A DNA stretch of 64,000 nucleotides from Agrobacterium cucumeris (GCF_030036535.1 NZ_CP080387.1:62001-126000); one strand, 5' to 3'; shown: positions 28,414 to 37,444, numbered from the stretch's first letter. Made by a program: numbers and translations. Notes: generated by a model from the letters alone, not told the origin.

Positions 28414-28452
28414 GGCTTGGCCGCAGGCCAGCAGTTGCGGGAAATATAGTTT

Positions 28453-28493
28453 GCCTCTATAAACATGAATAGATTTATCATGTTTATAGAGGC
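28453..28493. repeat. perfect 16-bp inverted repeat between the receptor and AraC genes
   Basis: GCCTCTATAAACATGA (28453-28468), nine bases, then TCATGTTTATAGAGGC (28478-28493) without mismatch. The arms are mostly AT-rich and no T run follows. It ends 29 bases before the AraC start, so it could be an operator at the AraC promoter or act as the receptor terminator. Confidence 0.7.
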
Positions 28494-28522
28494 GCCTTTG
28501 CGCCTTGCGGGATCAAGAGGCC

Positions 28523-29404
28523 ATGGCTTTCCGCGTGCGGATGGAAAATGAGATCGAGGGCTTTGCCGTCATCGGCGGCCCGCGCTCCAGGGTATGGAAC
28601 GGCATTGTCGCCGATCTCTGGGATGTGCGTTGCGCGCCAAAAGCGGGCGGCCGTTATGTCGGCAAGGACCCGCGGTTTGTTTTTCTGCTCGATATGGACG
28701 GGAGCGATGACGGCCGGTTCATGATGAACCGCTCCCACCGCGACAATTACGGTTCCTCCAAGGCGAACCGGATTTCCTTCGTGCCCGCCGATCTGGATGT
28801 GCATGCGGAGCTCAGCAATGTTTCCTTCGTGCGTCATCTCGATCTGCATTTTGATGCGGGTTTGCTGGGCGCGCGGCTGGTGCAGGGGTTTGACCCGCAC
28901 GGCCTGCTCGATCCGCATCTGATGTTCGAGGATGAGCGCCTGCTGGCGCTGGCCCGGCTGATCGCCGCCGAATGTGATAATCCAGACCCCTTGCATGACC
29001 TCTACGGCGAAAGCCTCGTGCTGGCGCTGCTGACGGACTTCCTCAAGGTAAAGCGGGAACCGGTCAAGAAACGCAGCAAGCTCGCTGCCTGGCAGTTAAG
29101 AGCGGCGACCGACTATATCCGTGAACATTGCCTGCGCTCTATCCGGCTGGAGGAACTGGCGGAGCTTACCAACCTGTCACAATCCCATTTCAGCCACGCC
29201 TTCAAGGCTTCCACCGGCGTGCCTCCGCACCAATGGCAGATGCAGGCGCGTATCGATCGCGTCAAGGAACTGATGATGAGGCCTGACATGGCGCTGACCG
29301 ACATTGCCATTGCCAGCGGGTTTTCAGATCAGGCGCATTTCTCCCGCGTCTTCCGCAAGATGGTTGGTGTTTCGCCCTCCGTCTGGCAAAAAATCCGCCA
29401 ATAA
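28523..29404 (+). CDS. AraC-family transcriptional regulator
   Basis: A 293-residue regulator. The C-terminal 100 residues carry two helix-turn-helix units: RLEELAELTNLSQSHFSHAFKAS-like near 215-238, and MALTDIAIASGFSDQAHFSR followed by VFRKMVGVSPSVW near the end. The N-terminal half is a ligand or dimer domain that was not recognised. Its place next to the siderophore receptor suggests it senses the ferric siderophore and activates uptake, as such regulators do in other bacteria; this is inference. CAAGAGG before ATG 28523 sets the start; TTG 28505 is an alternative. Confidence 0.88.
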   Translation: MAFRVRMENEIEGFAVIGGPRSRVWNGIVADLWDVRCAPKAGGRYVGKDPRFVFLLDMDGSDDGRFMMNRSHRDNYGSSKANRISFVPADLDVHAELSNVSFVRHLDLHFDAGLLGARLVQGFDPHGLLDPHLMFEDERLLALARLIAAECDNPDPLHDLYGESLVLALLTDFLKVKREPVKKRSKLAAWQLRAATDYIREHCLRSIRLEELAELTNLSQSHFSHAFKASTGVPPHQWQMQARIDRVKELMMRPDMALTDIAIASGFSDQAHFSRVFRKMVGVSPSVWQKIRQ

Positions 29405-29532
29405 GCGCCTTTTTGTTCCATCCTCCTTCAAAAAAATACTGGCCGTAGCGCTTGAAACGCCGCGGAACGATTTCTCCGTCGCAGGGTTTACAAGACGTGA
29501 CACCAACGAGGAAAATCAAGGAGGAAGACGTC

Positions 29533-29925
29533 ATGTTGCATCAGGAACCCCGCGCCGGACAGGACCCCTATGTCAAGGATACGCCGAGCCTGATCGCCAG
29601 CGACAAGGTGGAAGGCACCCGCGTTTATGGCGCTGACGGCAAACATATCGGCTCGATCCAGCGCATTATCCTGGAAAAGCGTGGCGGCCGCGTTGCCTAT
29701 GCCGTGCTGAGCTTTGGTGGCTTTCTCGGGATCGGCGACGACTATTACCCGCTGCCTTGGGAAAAGCTGCACTACGATGAAGAACTTGACGGCTACCGCA
29801 TCGATCTCACCAAGGAAGAGATCGAAAACGCGCCGCACTTCGCCAATCTCGACGATAACGATCTGCTGAACGCCAAGGATCGCAAGGTTTATGACTATTA
29901 CGGCGTCGCGCCCTACTGGATGTAA
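29533..29925 (+). CDS. PRC-barrel domain protein
   Basis: A 130-residue soluble protein with one PRC-barrel covering residues about 20-95, including VEGTRVYGADGKHIGSIQRI and GGFLGIGDDYYPLPW. Such proteins in rhizobia are often stress or stationary-phase proteins of unknown mechanism. AAGGAGG eight bases before the ATG is a very strong ribosome site, suggesting high expression. The frame is open upstream to 29452 but without similarity. Confidence 0.85.
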   Translation: MLHQEPRAGQDPYVKDTPSLIASDKVEGTRVYGADGKHIGSIQRIILEKRGGRVAYAVLSFGGFLGIGDDYYPLPWEKLHYDEELDGYRIDLTKEEIENAPHFANLDDNDLLNAKDRKVYDYYGVAPYWM

Positions 29926-30004
29926 GGTCCGGCAGAGTTACACGATCCAGCTTCAAGAATGAGAACCGTTCCGGGTATTTCCATACCCGGAACGCCACAT
30001 AAGA

Positions 30005-30030
30005 AAACGGCTCCTGAAAAGGAGCCGTTT
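30005..30030. terminator. bidirectional terminator between the PRC-barrel and DUF982 genes
   Basis: AAACGGCTCC / GGAGCCGTTT with a TGAAAA loop serves the two converging genes. Confidence 0.85.
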
Positions 30031-30043
30031 GCGTTTATCTGCT

Positions 30044-30286
30044 TTAATGCGGGTTTTTCTGCATCTCGGAAACCGCATCGGTAAAGCATTTACGAGCTTC
30101 CTCCGGCGATTTGCGTCCGTCAAGGGCGGCGCGGCAGGCGCTCCTGGCTCTCACAAAGCTTAATCCGCCAATCTTCGGCCAGCCTTCCGTGAGCAACGTC
30201 AGCGCTTCGAAGGGGCCGGCGACGACACTCTTGCCGTTCGCCTCAAGATTGACCTCGACCGGTTCTGTCCATCTCTCGTTCTTCAT
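30044..30286 (-). CDS. DUF982 protein
   Basis: An 80-residue protein with the DUF982 pattern: PVEVNLEANGKSVVAGPFEALTLL-like start, then WP near residue 35, ARSACRAALDG and a short helical end. DUF982 proteins are found almost only in Rhizobiales, usually in many copies, without known function. CTGGGAGGTGCAC before the ATG supports this start over the longer frame from 30343. Confidence 0.8.
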   Translation of the reverse strand: MKNERWTEPVEVNLEANGKSVVAGPFEALTLLTEGWPKIGGLSFVRARSACRAALDGRKSPEEARKCFTDAVSEMQKNPH

Positions 30287-30405
30287 CGTGCACCTCCCAG
30301 AGCAACGCGATCCCGAAATACACCCGACAGCGGAGCAACCCATGAACGCAGCCGTGTGTCACTGCGGTTTAGAATATGCGCAAGCGGGTGAATTGACAAC
30401 GGGGA

Positions 30406-30480
30406 TCAGCGGAAACCGAAAAACGACAGGATTGCCAGCACGATAACGACGAGGCCGACGATGTAGATGATCTGGTTCAT
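30406..30480 (-). CDS. 24-residue single-span membrane peptide
   Basis: A very small gene: ATG, 24 codons, TGA. The peptide begins MNQIIYIVG and ends SFFGFR; the middle is one hydrophobic helix (VVIVLAIL). AAGGAGAAAATC lies directly before the ATG, a clear ribosome site. It sits between the DUF982 and Pmp3 genes on the same strand. Many short proteins of this type occur in Rhizobiales, but I cannot name a function. The strong ribosome site and clean helix are the evidence that it is real. Confidence 0.65.
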   Translation of the reverse strand: MNQIIYIVGLVVIVLAILSFFGFR

Positions 30481-30602
30481 GATTTTCTCCTTGGCTGCTT
30501 GTCATCACCTTAACGTGAGGGACAAGACGAGGTTCCAGAGATCATAAGAATTTAATCACGTACTAAAATGTTGCGGACGTCCCATTGCGCATGGCCGGGA
30601 TT

Positions 30603-30761
30603 TCACTTCCGCAGGATCACCCAGATGGCGTGAATGATGCCGGGCACATAGCCGCACAGTGTCAAAAGAATATTGAGCCAGAAATGCAGGCCAAGACCGA
30701 CCTGGAGGAACACGCCGACGGGAGGCAGAAGGATGGCGATAAGAATACGAATGACGTCCAC
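30603..30761 (-). CDS. Pmp3/YqaE (UPF0057) membrane protein
   Basis: A 52-residue membrane protein with two helices, ILIAILLPPVGVFLQVG and LNILLTLCGYVPGIIHAIW, the hallmark of the Pmp3 family. Members affect membrane potential and salt tolerance. The GTG at 30761 gives VDVIRILIAIL, the normal family start and length; a TTG at 30800 would add 13 residues. It stands beside other small stress-type genes. Confidence 0.85.
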   Translation of the reverse strand: MDVIRILIAILLPPVGVFLQVGLGLHFWLNILLTLCGYVPGIIHAIWVILRK

Positions 30762-30909
30762 GATAACAGGCTTTCTGGTTGAGAGTGACTTGCCGGTCAA
30801 CGTATGGCGGGCTGTTTGGTTTCACCATGGGCAGTACCTATGGCGTGAAAGATCACCAACGCGTAAGCGAAGCTACGGATCGAACAGTACTGATATCATG
30901 GGAAATAAA

Positions 30910-30985
30910 TGGTGCCGCTTACGTGACTCGAACACGTGACCCCGTCATTACGAATGACGTGCTCTACCAACTGAGCTAAAGCGGC
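30910..30985 (-). tRNA. tRNA-Thr(CGT)
   Basis: A 76-base cloverleaf on the minus strand: acceptor GCCGCTT/AAGCGGC, D arm GCTC...GAGC, anticodon stem CGTCA/TGACG with loop TTCGTAA (anticodon CGT), T loop TTCGAGT, and an encoded CCA. It reads ACG codons. Confidence 0.96.
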
Positions 30986-31121
30986 CCGAACATGACCCGT
31001 CTGTGGCGGATCAGCTTCATGGCGGGCTGATACAGGCAATGCTGACGGATTTCAAGCCTTGAATACGCGGCTTTTGAAATTTCCGCAAAAAGCTTTGCCT
31101 GGTTATTGTTTACGGGCGGCG

Positions 31122-32084
31122 TCAGGCCGTTGTGCAGATGCGATTTTTCGCAGCTTCATATTCGCGTGCCAGCCGATCAACGAGGTCTGCCACCGGCTCC
31201 ACGGCCTTGACCGCGCCAATGCCTTGGCCGGCGCCCCATATGTCCTTCCAGGCCTTTGCCCCGCCGGTTGCCGTTTCGAAGTCCATCTTGGAGGGGTCCC
31301 CTTCGGGCAGGTTGTCGGGATCCATGCCGGAGGCGACGATGGAGCTTTTCAGATAGTTGCCGTGAACGCCGGTGAAATAATTCGAATAGACGATGTCTTT
31401 TGCCTGGGCATCCACGATCGCCTGCTTGTAGCCTTCGGAAGCGCGTGCCTCCTCAGTGGCGATGAAGGGCGAGCCGATATAGGCCATGTCCGCGCCCATG
31501 GCCTGTGCCGCGAGGATGGAGCCGCCATTGGCGATGGCGCCGGCCAGCAGCAGCGGGCCATCAAACCATTCGCGGATTTCCTGAACGAGAGCGAAGGGTG
31601 ACAGCGTGCCGGCATGTCCGCCGGCCCCGGTTGCCACCGCAATCAGCCCGTCTGCGCCCTTGCGGATGGCGGAGCGGGCGTGACGATCATTGATGACGTC
31701 GTGCAGCACGATGCCGCCATAGGAATGGACCGCCGCATTGACTTCCGGCACGGCGCCGAGCGAGGAGATCACCACCGGCACCTTATATTTGACGCAGAGG
31801 CCGAGATCATGTTCCAGTCGGCGATTGGACATGTGCACGATCTGGTTGACGGCAAAGGGGGCAGCCTGACGATCCGGGTGGGCGCTGTTATGCGCGGCAA
31901 GCTCCTCGGTAATCATCGCCAGCCATTCGTCCAGCTGGCTTTCGGGCCGCGCGTTCAGCGCCGGGAAAGCGCCGATGACACCCGCCTTGCATTGCGCCAG
32001 TGTCAATTGCGGATGCGAAATAATGAATAGCGGTGAGGCTATGACCGGAAGACGCAGATTGTCTTTCAGCACGGACGGCAGCAT
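31122..32084 (-). CDS. nitronate monooxygenase (2-nitropropane dioxygenase family)
   Basis: A 320-residue FMN-dependent TIM-barrel enzyme. It has the N-terminal RLPVIASPLFIISHP, the FMN-phosphate region GADGLIAVATGAGGHAG with its catalytic histidine near residue 170, and AGAIANGGSILAAQAMGADMAYIGSPF, all typical of class I nitronate monooxygenases. These detoxify propionate-3-nitronate and alkyl nitronates; some relatives are enoyl-ACP reductases, but the GAGGHAG motif favours nitronate oxidation. The ATG at 32084 has GGGAGG before it; an ATG 12 bases upstream lacks one. Confidence 0.88.
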   Translation of the reverse strand: MLPSVLKDNLRLPVIASPLFIISHPQLTLAQCKAGVIGAFPALNARPESQLDEWLAMITEELAAHNSAHPDRQAAPFAVNQIVHMSNRRLEHDLGLCVKYKVPVVISSLGAVPEVNAAVHSYGGIVLHDVINDRHARSAIRKGADGLIAVATGAGGHAGTLSPFALVQEIREWFDGPLLLAGAIANGGSILAAQAMGADMAYIGSPFIATEEARASEGYKQAIVDAQAKDIVYSNYFTGVHGNYLKSSIVASGMDPDNLPEGDPSKMDFETATGGAKAWKDIWGAGQGIGAVKAVEPVADLVDRLAREYEAAKNRICTTA

Positions 32085-32099
32085 GTTTCCTCCCATGAA

Positions 32100-32119
32100 T
32101 TACGTTTACGCGCACGTAA
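32100..32119 (-). promoter_or_regulatory. TTACGT-N8-ACGTAA inverted repeat before the monooxygenase gene
   Basis: A 6-bp inverted repeat with 8-base spacing, 16 bases before the start codon. It includes ACGTTTACG, shared with the motif upstream of fadD. A common acyl- or nitronate-responsive regulator is possible but unproven. Confidence 0.35.
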
Positions 32120-32338
32120 GTTAATATCGTGTTCGGCGACGGATTGAAAGCGAAAACCACGCCGTATCGGCGTCACAAATCTGCGTTCGCAGCGCCACAA
32201 TGGATCGATTTTCCCCAAGCCAATCCGGTCTTTATAACAAACGATGCTTGCGGAGGCGCGGCATAGCCGTTACCGAATCGTAAACCAATGGCGCAGCGCC
32301 GCATATTTTTGCACAGCGCAACAAAACAAGGATCGGTC

Positions 32339-33484
32339 GTGAGCGGACTGGAAACGGCAATCAGAAATGCTCTGGAAAAATCGGACAGATCGAACGCCGA
32401 AGTTCGTGCACGGATTTACCAATCATCCCGCCAGGCGCTGGAAGCCGGCCTGCGCAAGCAGGGCATAGACGAACCACAGGTCGTCGCCCAGCAACGCCAG
32501 CGGCTCGAAAGCCTCATCCATGTCATTGAAAATGAAGAGCGTGACCGGCTTCTAAACAGGGTGGAGCAGCAATTGCGGCCACCACTGCCGGAGAGTGTCG
32601 CCCATGATGAACCCTCGGTCGATCCCGTTTCGCAGCCGCAGCACCATGGCGATATGGCCATCGAGCCGGAACTGCGTGGCGAAACGCGTGACGCGCGGCC
32701 GGGCGTCGCTGTTGCTGCGGAGCCGCCAAGCGCCGGTCGACGCAATGCAAAGCCATCCAGGAGAGGCTCCAGCGCGGGCGATGCCTCGCTTGCTTTTCGC
32801 CCGGAGGGTGCCGTTGGCCGCCGCAAGCGCCGCGGGCTTTTTGCAAGGCTTTTCATATATGTGACGCTTCTCGCCTTTATTGGTTTCGGCGCCTGGTGGG
32901 TCTATTCGTCCGGCCTGCTGCTGTCGCCCGCGCAGCGCGATACCAGCGTGCCCAATCCGCCGGCCCAGGTCCAGGCGGAAGACTTCAACGGTGCGGAACC
33001 GGCGCCGAGCCTCTCCGCCGGCCGCGGTTTTTCCGATGATTGGGTGGAACTCTTTAATGCCGAGCGCGGCAGCGCCGGAGTTTCGGCCGGCCCGCGTGCC
33101 ACGGTCGAAAACATTGCCACACCTGCCGGCAAGGCGATAAAGGTAACGTCGAGAAGTGTTTCGCAGGATGGTGCGATCAGCGTCGAGGTTCCGGTGGAAG
33201 TCATGCGGGACATGGCGGGCAAGTCCTCGACCATATCCATCACGCTGCAATCATCCAGCGACCGGCAGACGCAGGTTTCCGTCGCCTGCGATTTCGCCAC
33301 GCTTGGCGATTGCTCACGCCACCGCTTTACGGCCACGGCTGAACGGGCGGACATGCTGCTGAACGCGACTTTCGAGCGCTCGCTAGCGCCTAACGCGCCC
33401 GGCAAAATCTTCATCAACAGCGACATCGACGGCAACAGCCGTCCGGTCAATCTTTACTCCGTGCGCATTCTGCCCGGCCAGTAA
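32339..33484 (+). CDS. single-span membrane protein of unknown function
   Basis: A 381-residue protein not recognised. Residues 1-75 form charged helices (NALEKSDRSNAEVRARIYQ; ENEERDRLLNRVEQQL). A variable, Pro/Arg-rich stretch leads to a single membrane helix near 170-192 (LFARLFIYVTLLAFIGFGAWWVY). The last 150 residues look like a beta-rich periplasmic domain containing ISVEVPVEVM and VACDFATLGDCSRHRF with two cysteines. The GTG start has AAGGATC eight bases upstream; ATG 32288 is the alternative and would add 17 residues. Similar cytosol-helix-periplasm proteins are widespread in Rhizobiales. Confidence 0.75.
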   Translation: MSGLETAIRNALEKSDRSNAEVRARIYQSSRQALEAGLRKQGIDEPQVVAQQRQRLESLIHVIENEERDRLLNRVEQQLRPPLPESVAHDEPSVDPVSQPQHHGDMAIEPELRGETRDARPGVAVAAEPPSAGRRNAKPSRRGSSAGDASLAFRPEGAVGRRKRRGLFARLFIYVTLLAFIGFGAWWVYSSGLLLSPAQRDTSVPNPPAQVQAEDFNGAEPAPSLSAGRGFSDDWVELFNAERGSAGVSAGPRATVENIATPAGKAIKVTSRSVSQDGAISVEVPVEVMRDMAGKSSTISITLQSSSDRQTQVSVACDFATLGDCSRHRFTATAERADMLLNATFERSLAPNAPGKIFINSDIDGNSRPVNLYSVRILPGQ

Positions 33485-33515
33485 GGCTGACAGGAAGAAT
33501 GGCTGACAGGAAGAA
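33485..33515. repeat. 15-bp tandem repeat between converging genes
   Basis: GGCTGACAGGAAGAA occurs at 33485-33499 and again at 33501-33515. The inverted sequence TCTTCCTGTC is found at 33550-33559, so the region can also fold into a long hairpin around GGCGCC, perhaps a terminator for both neighbours. Confidence 0.7.
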
Positions 33516-33560
33516 AGACAGGCGCCGCCCTCAGGAGGCGCTTGCCATCATCTTCCTGTC

Positions 33561-34442
33561 TTATTTAAGAAACTCCGGTCCCGACCCCAGTATCTTGCCG
33601 TCGATCTCGCCGATCACCTTGTTGTCCTTGCCGTCATATTCGAGTGAATTGAGAATATGGCGGATAAGGTTCACACGGGCGCGGCGCTTGTCGTTGGCGC
33701 GCACCACCGTCCAGGGGGCGGCGTCGGTGTGGGTCTTTTCCAGCATCTCGTCGCGCTTTTGCGTGTAGTCATCCCACTTCGTCAGCGCCGCAATATCCAT
33801 GTCCGAAAGCTTCCAGCATTTCAGCGGGCTGTGGCGGCGATCATGGAAGCGTTCGATCTGCGTCTCGCGTCCGATGTCGAGCCAGAACTTGAAAAGATGG
33901 ATGTCCTCATGCACCAGCATCTTTTCCAGCCGTGGTGTTTCCTTGAGAAAGCGCTTGTGTTCTTCGGGGGTGCAGAATCCCATGACAGGCTCGACACCAG
34001 CGCGGTTATACCAGGAACGGTCGAAGAGAACGAATTCACCGGCAGTCGGAAAATGTGAGATATAACGCTGGAAATACCATTGGCCGCGTTCGGTTTCCGT
34101 CGGTTTGGTCAGCGCCACCACGCGGGCGTAGCGGGGGTTGAGGTAGGCTCGGGCCGCAAAGATCGCGCCGCCCTTGCCCGCCGCATCGCGGCCTTCGAAG
34201 ACCGCCATCACCCGTTTACCGGTGGCCTGCAGCCAGAACTGCACCTTCACCAATTCCACCTGCAGCGCCTCCAGCGCGGCGTCATAATCTTCCCGTTTCA
34301 TCTTCTTGTCGTAGGGAAAGTCACCTGCGGAGAGTTTTTTGTCCTCCACCCAGTCGGGAAGAACCGGATCGTCGATGTCGAAGCTGCGCGGCTTGCCGCC
34401 AATGGTAAGCTCCACCGCTCGCTTCTTCGTGTCTTCGGCCAT
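33561..34442 (-). CDS. ppk2: polyphosphate kinase 2
   Basis: A 293-residue PPK2 enzyme, transferring phosphate between polyphosphate and nucleotides. Walker A is [11 protein letters not shown] near residue 90, Walker B is [14 protein letters not shown] near 155, and the lid motif is [22 protein letters not shown] near 225. The single-domain form usually uses polyphosphate to make NTPs from NDPs. CCGGAGAAC before the internal ATG fixes the start; the longer frame to 34565 has no similarity. It stands next to the phosphate regulatory genes but on the opposite strand. Confidence 0.92.
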   Translation of the reverse strand: MAEDTKKRAVELTIGGKPRSFDIDDPVLPDWVEDKKLSAGDFPYDKKMKREDYDAALEALQVELVKVQFWLQATGKRVMAVFEGRDAAGKGGAIFAARAYLNPRYARVVALTKPTETERGQWYFQRYISHFPTAGEFVLFDRSWYNRAGVEPVMGFCTPEEHKRFLKETPRLEKMLVHEDIHLFKFWLDIGRETQIERFHDRRHSPLKCWKLSDMDIAALTKWDDYTQKRDEMLEKTHTDAAPWTVVRANDKRRARVNLIRHILNSLEYDGKDNKVIGEIDGKILGSGPEFLK

Positions 34443-34674
34443 ATTTGTTCTCCGGCTATTGTTGTGTAAAGGCAACTCACCGCCAATGAGTTCATATCCA
34501 CCGGCAGAATTCAAGTGAAAGAGGAGTGGCGGGACATGGTGCGGCGCCGGGGACGATTGCGGCACAGATTTTGCGCATATACGTTGTGAAAAATGCGCGG
34601 TGATGAATCTCTGTCATGAAGCTGGCCTATGAGAATTCGATGCGCTGTCAGGTGAAAGTGGAAAGCAGGCTGAA

Positions 34675-35943
34675 ATGGCAGTCATGGAAGGCGATCGTGG
34701 ATTAAGGCTTTTGGGACGAAAGCTTGGCCGAAACTGGTTGCCCGTTCTCGTCGTCAGCATGCTGGCCATCGTGGCCGTTTCGGAACTGCACACGCCCTAT
34801 ATGCCGGCCGCCCTTTGGCTCTGCGCCATCATCGCCATTCTGGCGGTTCGGGAGCGGTCAGTGGTGCCCAAAGCCGATGAAGCTGCGGTTGCGGAAACGG
34901 ATGAACCCGAGGTGCCTGCGGAAAGTGTCATTTCCGGCGTCAGGGCCGGCCTTGCGGTGCTGGATACGCCGGTCTTCATCCTCGACAAGAATGCCAGCGT
35001 GCTGTTTCAGAACGGTGCGGCGGAACGGGCGTTCGGCCAGCTTCCGCCCGGCGCGCATATTTCCGCCCGCCTGCGATCCCCGGGCCTGCTGGATGTCATC
35101 CGCGAAACCATAACCACCGGCCAACCCAATCAGGTCGAGCATTCGGAGCGTTTTCCATCAGAGCGCGTCTTCATCGTTCGCATTGCCCGGGCGGATGCGG
35201 GGGAGGTGGCCGGCCCACCATTTTACATATTGTCGTTCCGCGATGTGTCGGAGCTTCGCCGCATCGACCGGATGCGCAGCGACTTCGTCGCCAATGCCAG
35301 CCATGAATTGCGCACGCCGCTCGCCTCGCTGCGTGGCTTCATCGAAACCATGCAGGGTCCGGCTCGCAACGACCCGAAAGCACAGGAACGTTTTCTCGCC
35401 ATCATGCTCGATCAGGCGACCCGCATGAGCAGGCTGGTGGATGATCTGATGTCGCTTTCACGGCTGGAGCTACGGGCAAATATCGCGCCCGACCAGAAGG
35501 TCGACCTCGTCCCCGTCATCGGTCATGTGCGGGACGCGCTGCTGCCGCTCGCCAACGAGCTGGATGTGGAGATCACCCTGCATCTGCCCGACCGGCCGGC
35601 GGAAGTGCAGGGCGACCGCGACGAACTGGTGCAGGTGTTCCAGAACCTCGTTGAAAATGCTTGCAAATATGGACAGGAAGGCAAGGTCGTGGATGTCTGG
35701 CTCCGCGCTGAACCCGGCAAGCCGGTGGAAGTGAGCGTCATCGACAAGGGGCCAGGCATTCCCGCCGAACATGTGCCGCGTCTGACGGAGCGGTTTTATC
35801 GCGTCAGTGTCGCCGACAGCCGTTCCAAAAAGGGAACGGGTCTCGGGCTTGCCATTGTCAAGCATATCCTCACCCGCCACCGTGCCCGCCTCATCATTAA
35901 ATCGGAATTGGGCAACGGTACGGACTTCACCGTCAGATTCTGA
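34675..35943 (+). CDS. phoR: phosphate regulon sensor histidine kinase
   Basis: A 422-residue membrane kinase that phosphorylates PhoB when phosphate is low. Hydrophobic segments lie near residues 20-60, a PAS domain at about 95-195 (AGLAVLDTPVFILDKNASVLFQN-like), then the H box NASHELRTPL with His210, the N box NLVENACKYG, G1 DKGPGIP and G2 GTGLGLAIVKHI. It heads the pstSCAB-phoU-phoB block, which supports the PhoR assignment. Its ATG is followed closely by a second ATG at 34684. Confidence 0.92.
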   Translation: MAVMEGDRGLRLLGRKLGRNWLPVLVVSMLAIVAVSELHTPYMPAALWLCAIIAILAVRERSVVPKADEAAVAETDEPEVPAESVISGVRAGLAVLDTPVFILDKNASVLFQNGAAERAFGQLPPGAHISARLRSPGLLDVIRETITTGQPNQVEHSERFPSERVFIVRIARADAGEVAGPPFYILSFRDVSELRRIDRMRSDFVANASHELRTPLASLRGFIETMQGPARNDPKAQERFLAIMLDQATRMSRLVDDLMSLSRLELRANIAPDQKVDLVPVIGHVRDALLPLANELDVEITLHLPDRPAEVQGDRDELVQVFQNLVENACKYGQEGKVVDVWLRAEPGKPVEVSVIDKGPGIPAEHVPRLTERFYRVSVADSRSKKGTGLGLAIVKHILTRHRARLIIKSELGNGTDFTVRF

Positions 35944-36004
35944 CATAAAATATCTGCCAGCTTTTAATGCCGTAAAATTTTATAAATTAAATCAATAATT
36001 TAGG

Positions 36005-36022
36005 TTGTCACAAATCTTTCAC
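36005..36022 (+). promoter_or_regulatory. Pho box before pstS
   Basis: TTGTCAC-AAAT-CTTTCAC has the 7-4-7 layout of the PhoB site CTGTCAT-N4-CTGTCAT with two differences in each half. It lies 117 bases before the pstS start, in the only gap before the transport operon. Confidence 0.6.
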
Positions 36023-36138
36023 TGAAGTGACATAAAAGGATGTGGCTACGGTGGTTAAGAAAAGGTCGCCGAGCGCATGCTTTGAGCGAGTGCCGCTATC
36101 GGCCGCGTCCACAAACAAGCCCACGACGGGAGAGACAA

Positions 36139-37173
36139 ATGAACATCCTTAAATTTTCCGCAGCAGCTCTGGTGGCTTCTGTCGCCTTCGCTGGCGCCGC
36201 CGCTGCTCGCGACCAGATCCAGGTTGCCGGTTCTTCCACGGTTCTGCCCTATGCCAAGATCGTTGCTGAAACCTTTGCCGAAACCTTCCCGAACTTCAAG
36301 GCTCCGGTTGTTGAGTCCGGCGGCACGGGCGGTGGTCTGAAGGCGTTCTGCTCCGGCGTTGGTGAAGGCACCATCGACATCGCCAATGCTTCGCGCGCAA
36401 TCAAGAGCGACGAACTGGCCGCCTGTAAGGCTGCTGGCGTTACCGACGTTCAGGAAGTGAAGATCGGTTACGACGGTATCGTCTTCGCAATGGACGCATC
36501 CAACAAGGACATCAAGCTCGAGCCGAAGGATCTGTACCTTGCTCTCGCAGCTGAAATCGTCAAGGACGGCAAGCTCGTTGCCAACCCCAACAAGAAGTGG
36601 TCGGAAGTCAACAAGGAACTGCCTGATGTAGCGATCGCCGCTTACATCCCGGGTTCCAAGCACGGCACGCGCGAAGTCTTCGAAGAGAAGATCATGGCTG
36701 ACGGCTGCAAGGAAGCCGGCGCTACCGACGCCATCAAGAAGATCGTTACCGATGCCAAGCAGGCAGCTGCAAAGTGCATCGCTGTCCGTAAGGACGGCGC
36801 TGCAGTCGACATCGACGGCGACTACACCGAAACGCTGGCCCGCATCGACGCCAACAAGACTGGCCTCGGCGTTTTCGGCCTCGCTTTCTATGAAAACAAT
36901 GCTGACCGTCTGAAGGTTGCCACTGTTTCTGGCGTTGTTCCGTCCACCGAAACCGTTGCCAGCGGCAAGTATCCGGTTTCCCGCCCGCTGTTCTTCTACG
37001 TGAAGAAGGCTCACCTGGGCGTTATCCCGGGCCTCAAGGAATACGTCGAGTTCTTCGTTTCTGACGACATGATCGGCCCGGATTCCCCGCTCGCCAACTA
37101 CGGCCTGGTTGCTGCTCCGGACAAGGAGCGCGAAGAAATCCGCGCCAAGTTCGCAGCCGGCGCTTCCATGTAA
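36139..37173 (+). CDS. pstS: phosphate-binding periplasmic protein
   Basis: A 344-residue high-affinity phosphate receptor. The signal peptide MNILKFSAAALVASVAFAGA is cleaved near AAA-RD. The mature start IQVAGSSTVLPYAK and the phosphate-site ESGGTGGGLKAFCSG and IANASRAIK are canonical. GGGAGAGACAA precedes the ATG. Codon use is strongly biased to preferred codons, fitting high expression under starvation. A hairpin after the stop probably limits read-through into pstC. Confidence 0.95.
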   Translation: MNILKFSAAALVASVAFAGAAAARDQIQVAGSSTVLPYAKIVAETFAETFPNFKAPVVESGGTGGGLKAFCSGVGEGTIDIANASRAIKSDELAACKAAGVTDVQEVKIGYDGIVFAMDASNKDIKLEPKDLYLALAAEIVKDGKLVANPNKKWSEVNKELPDVAIAAYIPGSKHGTREVFEEKIMADGCKEAGATDAIKKIVTDAKQAAAKCIAVRKDGAAVDIDGDYTETLARIDANKTGLGVFGLAFYENNADRLKVATVSGVVPSTETVASGKYPVSRPLFFYVKKAHLGVIPGLKEYVEFFVSDDMIGPDSPLANYGLVAAPDKEREEIRAKFAAGASM

Positions 37174-37182
37174 TAAAGATGA

Positions 37183-37208
37183 GGGGCGCGGCCTGCCGCG
37201 CCCCTTGT
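37183..37208 (+). terminator. hairpin between pstS and pstC
   Basis: GGGGCGCGG / CCGCGCCCC with a CCTG loop, then TTGTTC. A partial terminator here would give more PstS than permease. The rest of the gap to 37444 shows no gene; AGGTTG-TAT-CAACCT at 37302-37316 is a small palindrome. Confidence 0.65.
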
Positions 37209-37444
37209 TCCGCCCGGTGCCTCTCCGCTTCGGCGATTGTCTCCGGTTGACAGTTCCGATCCATCGCCATCCACATAATTGTTTATGGATTACAGATGGA
37301 TAGGTTGTATCAACCTTGACGCTTGCCAGACTTTCATACAGTCAAAAGGCAGGCATCTCTGGATGGTCCAGCGGTCTCGTTTTGATGACTTTTTGATTTG
37401 CCCGATATCGCACCGTGCTCTTGAGGCACGCCGAGGGAATTCTA

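Noticed and set aside
30779..30979. Plus-strand reading frame ending TRDPVITNDVLYQLS
   Set aside because: It is the antisense of tRNA-Thr and adjoining sequence, another common false gene.
34640..34674. CTGTCAG followed by GTGAAAG before phoR as a Pho box
   Set aside because: Only the first half fits; the second half departs too far from CTGTCAT to claim a site.
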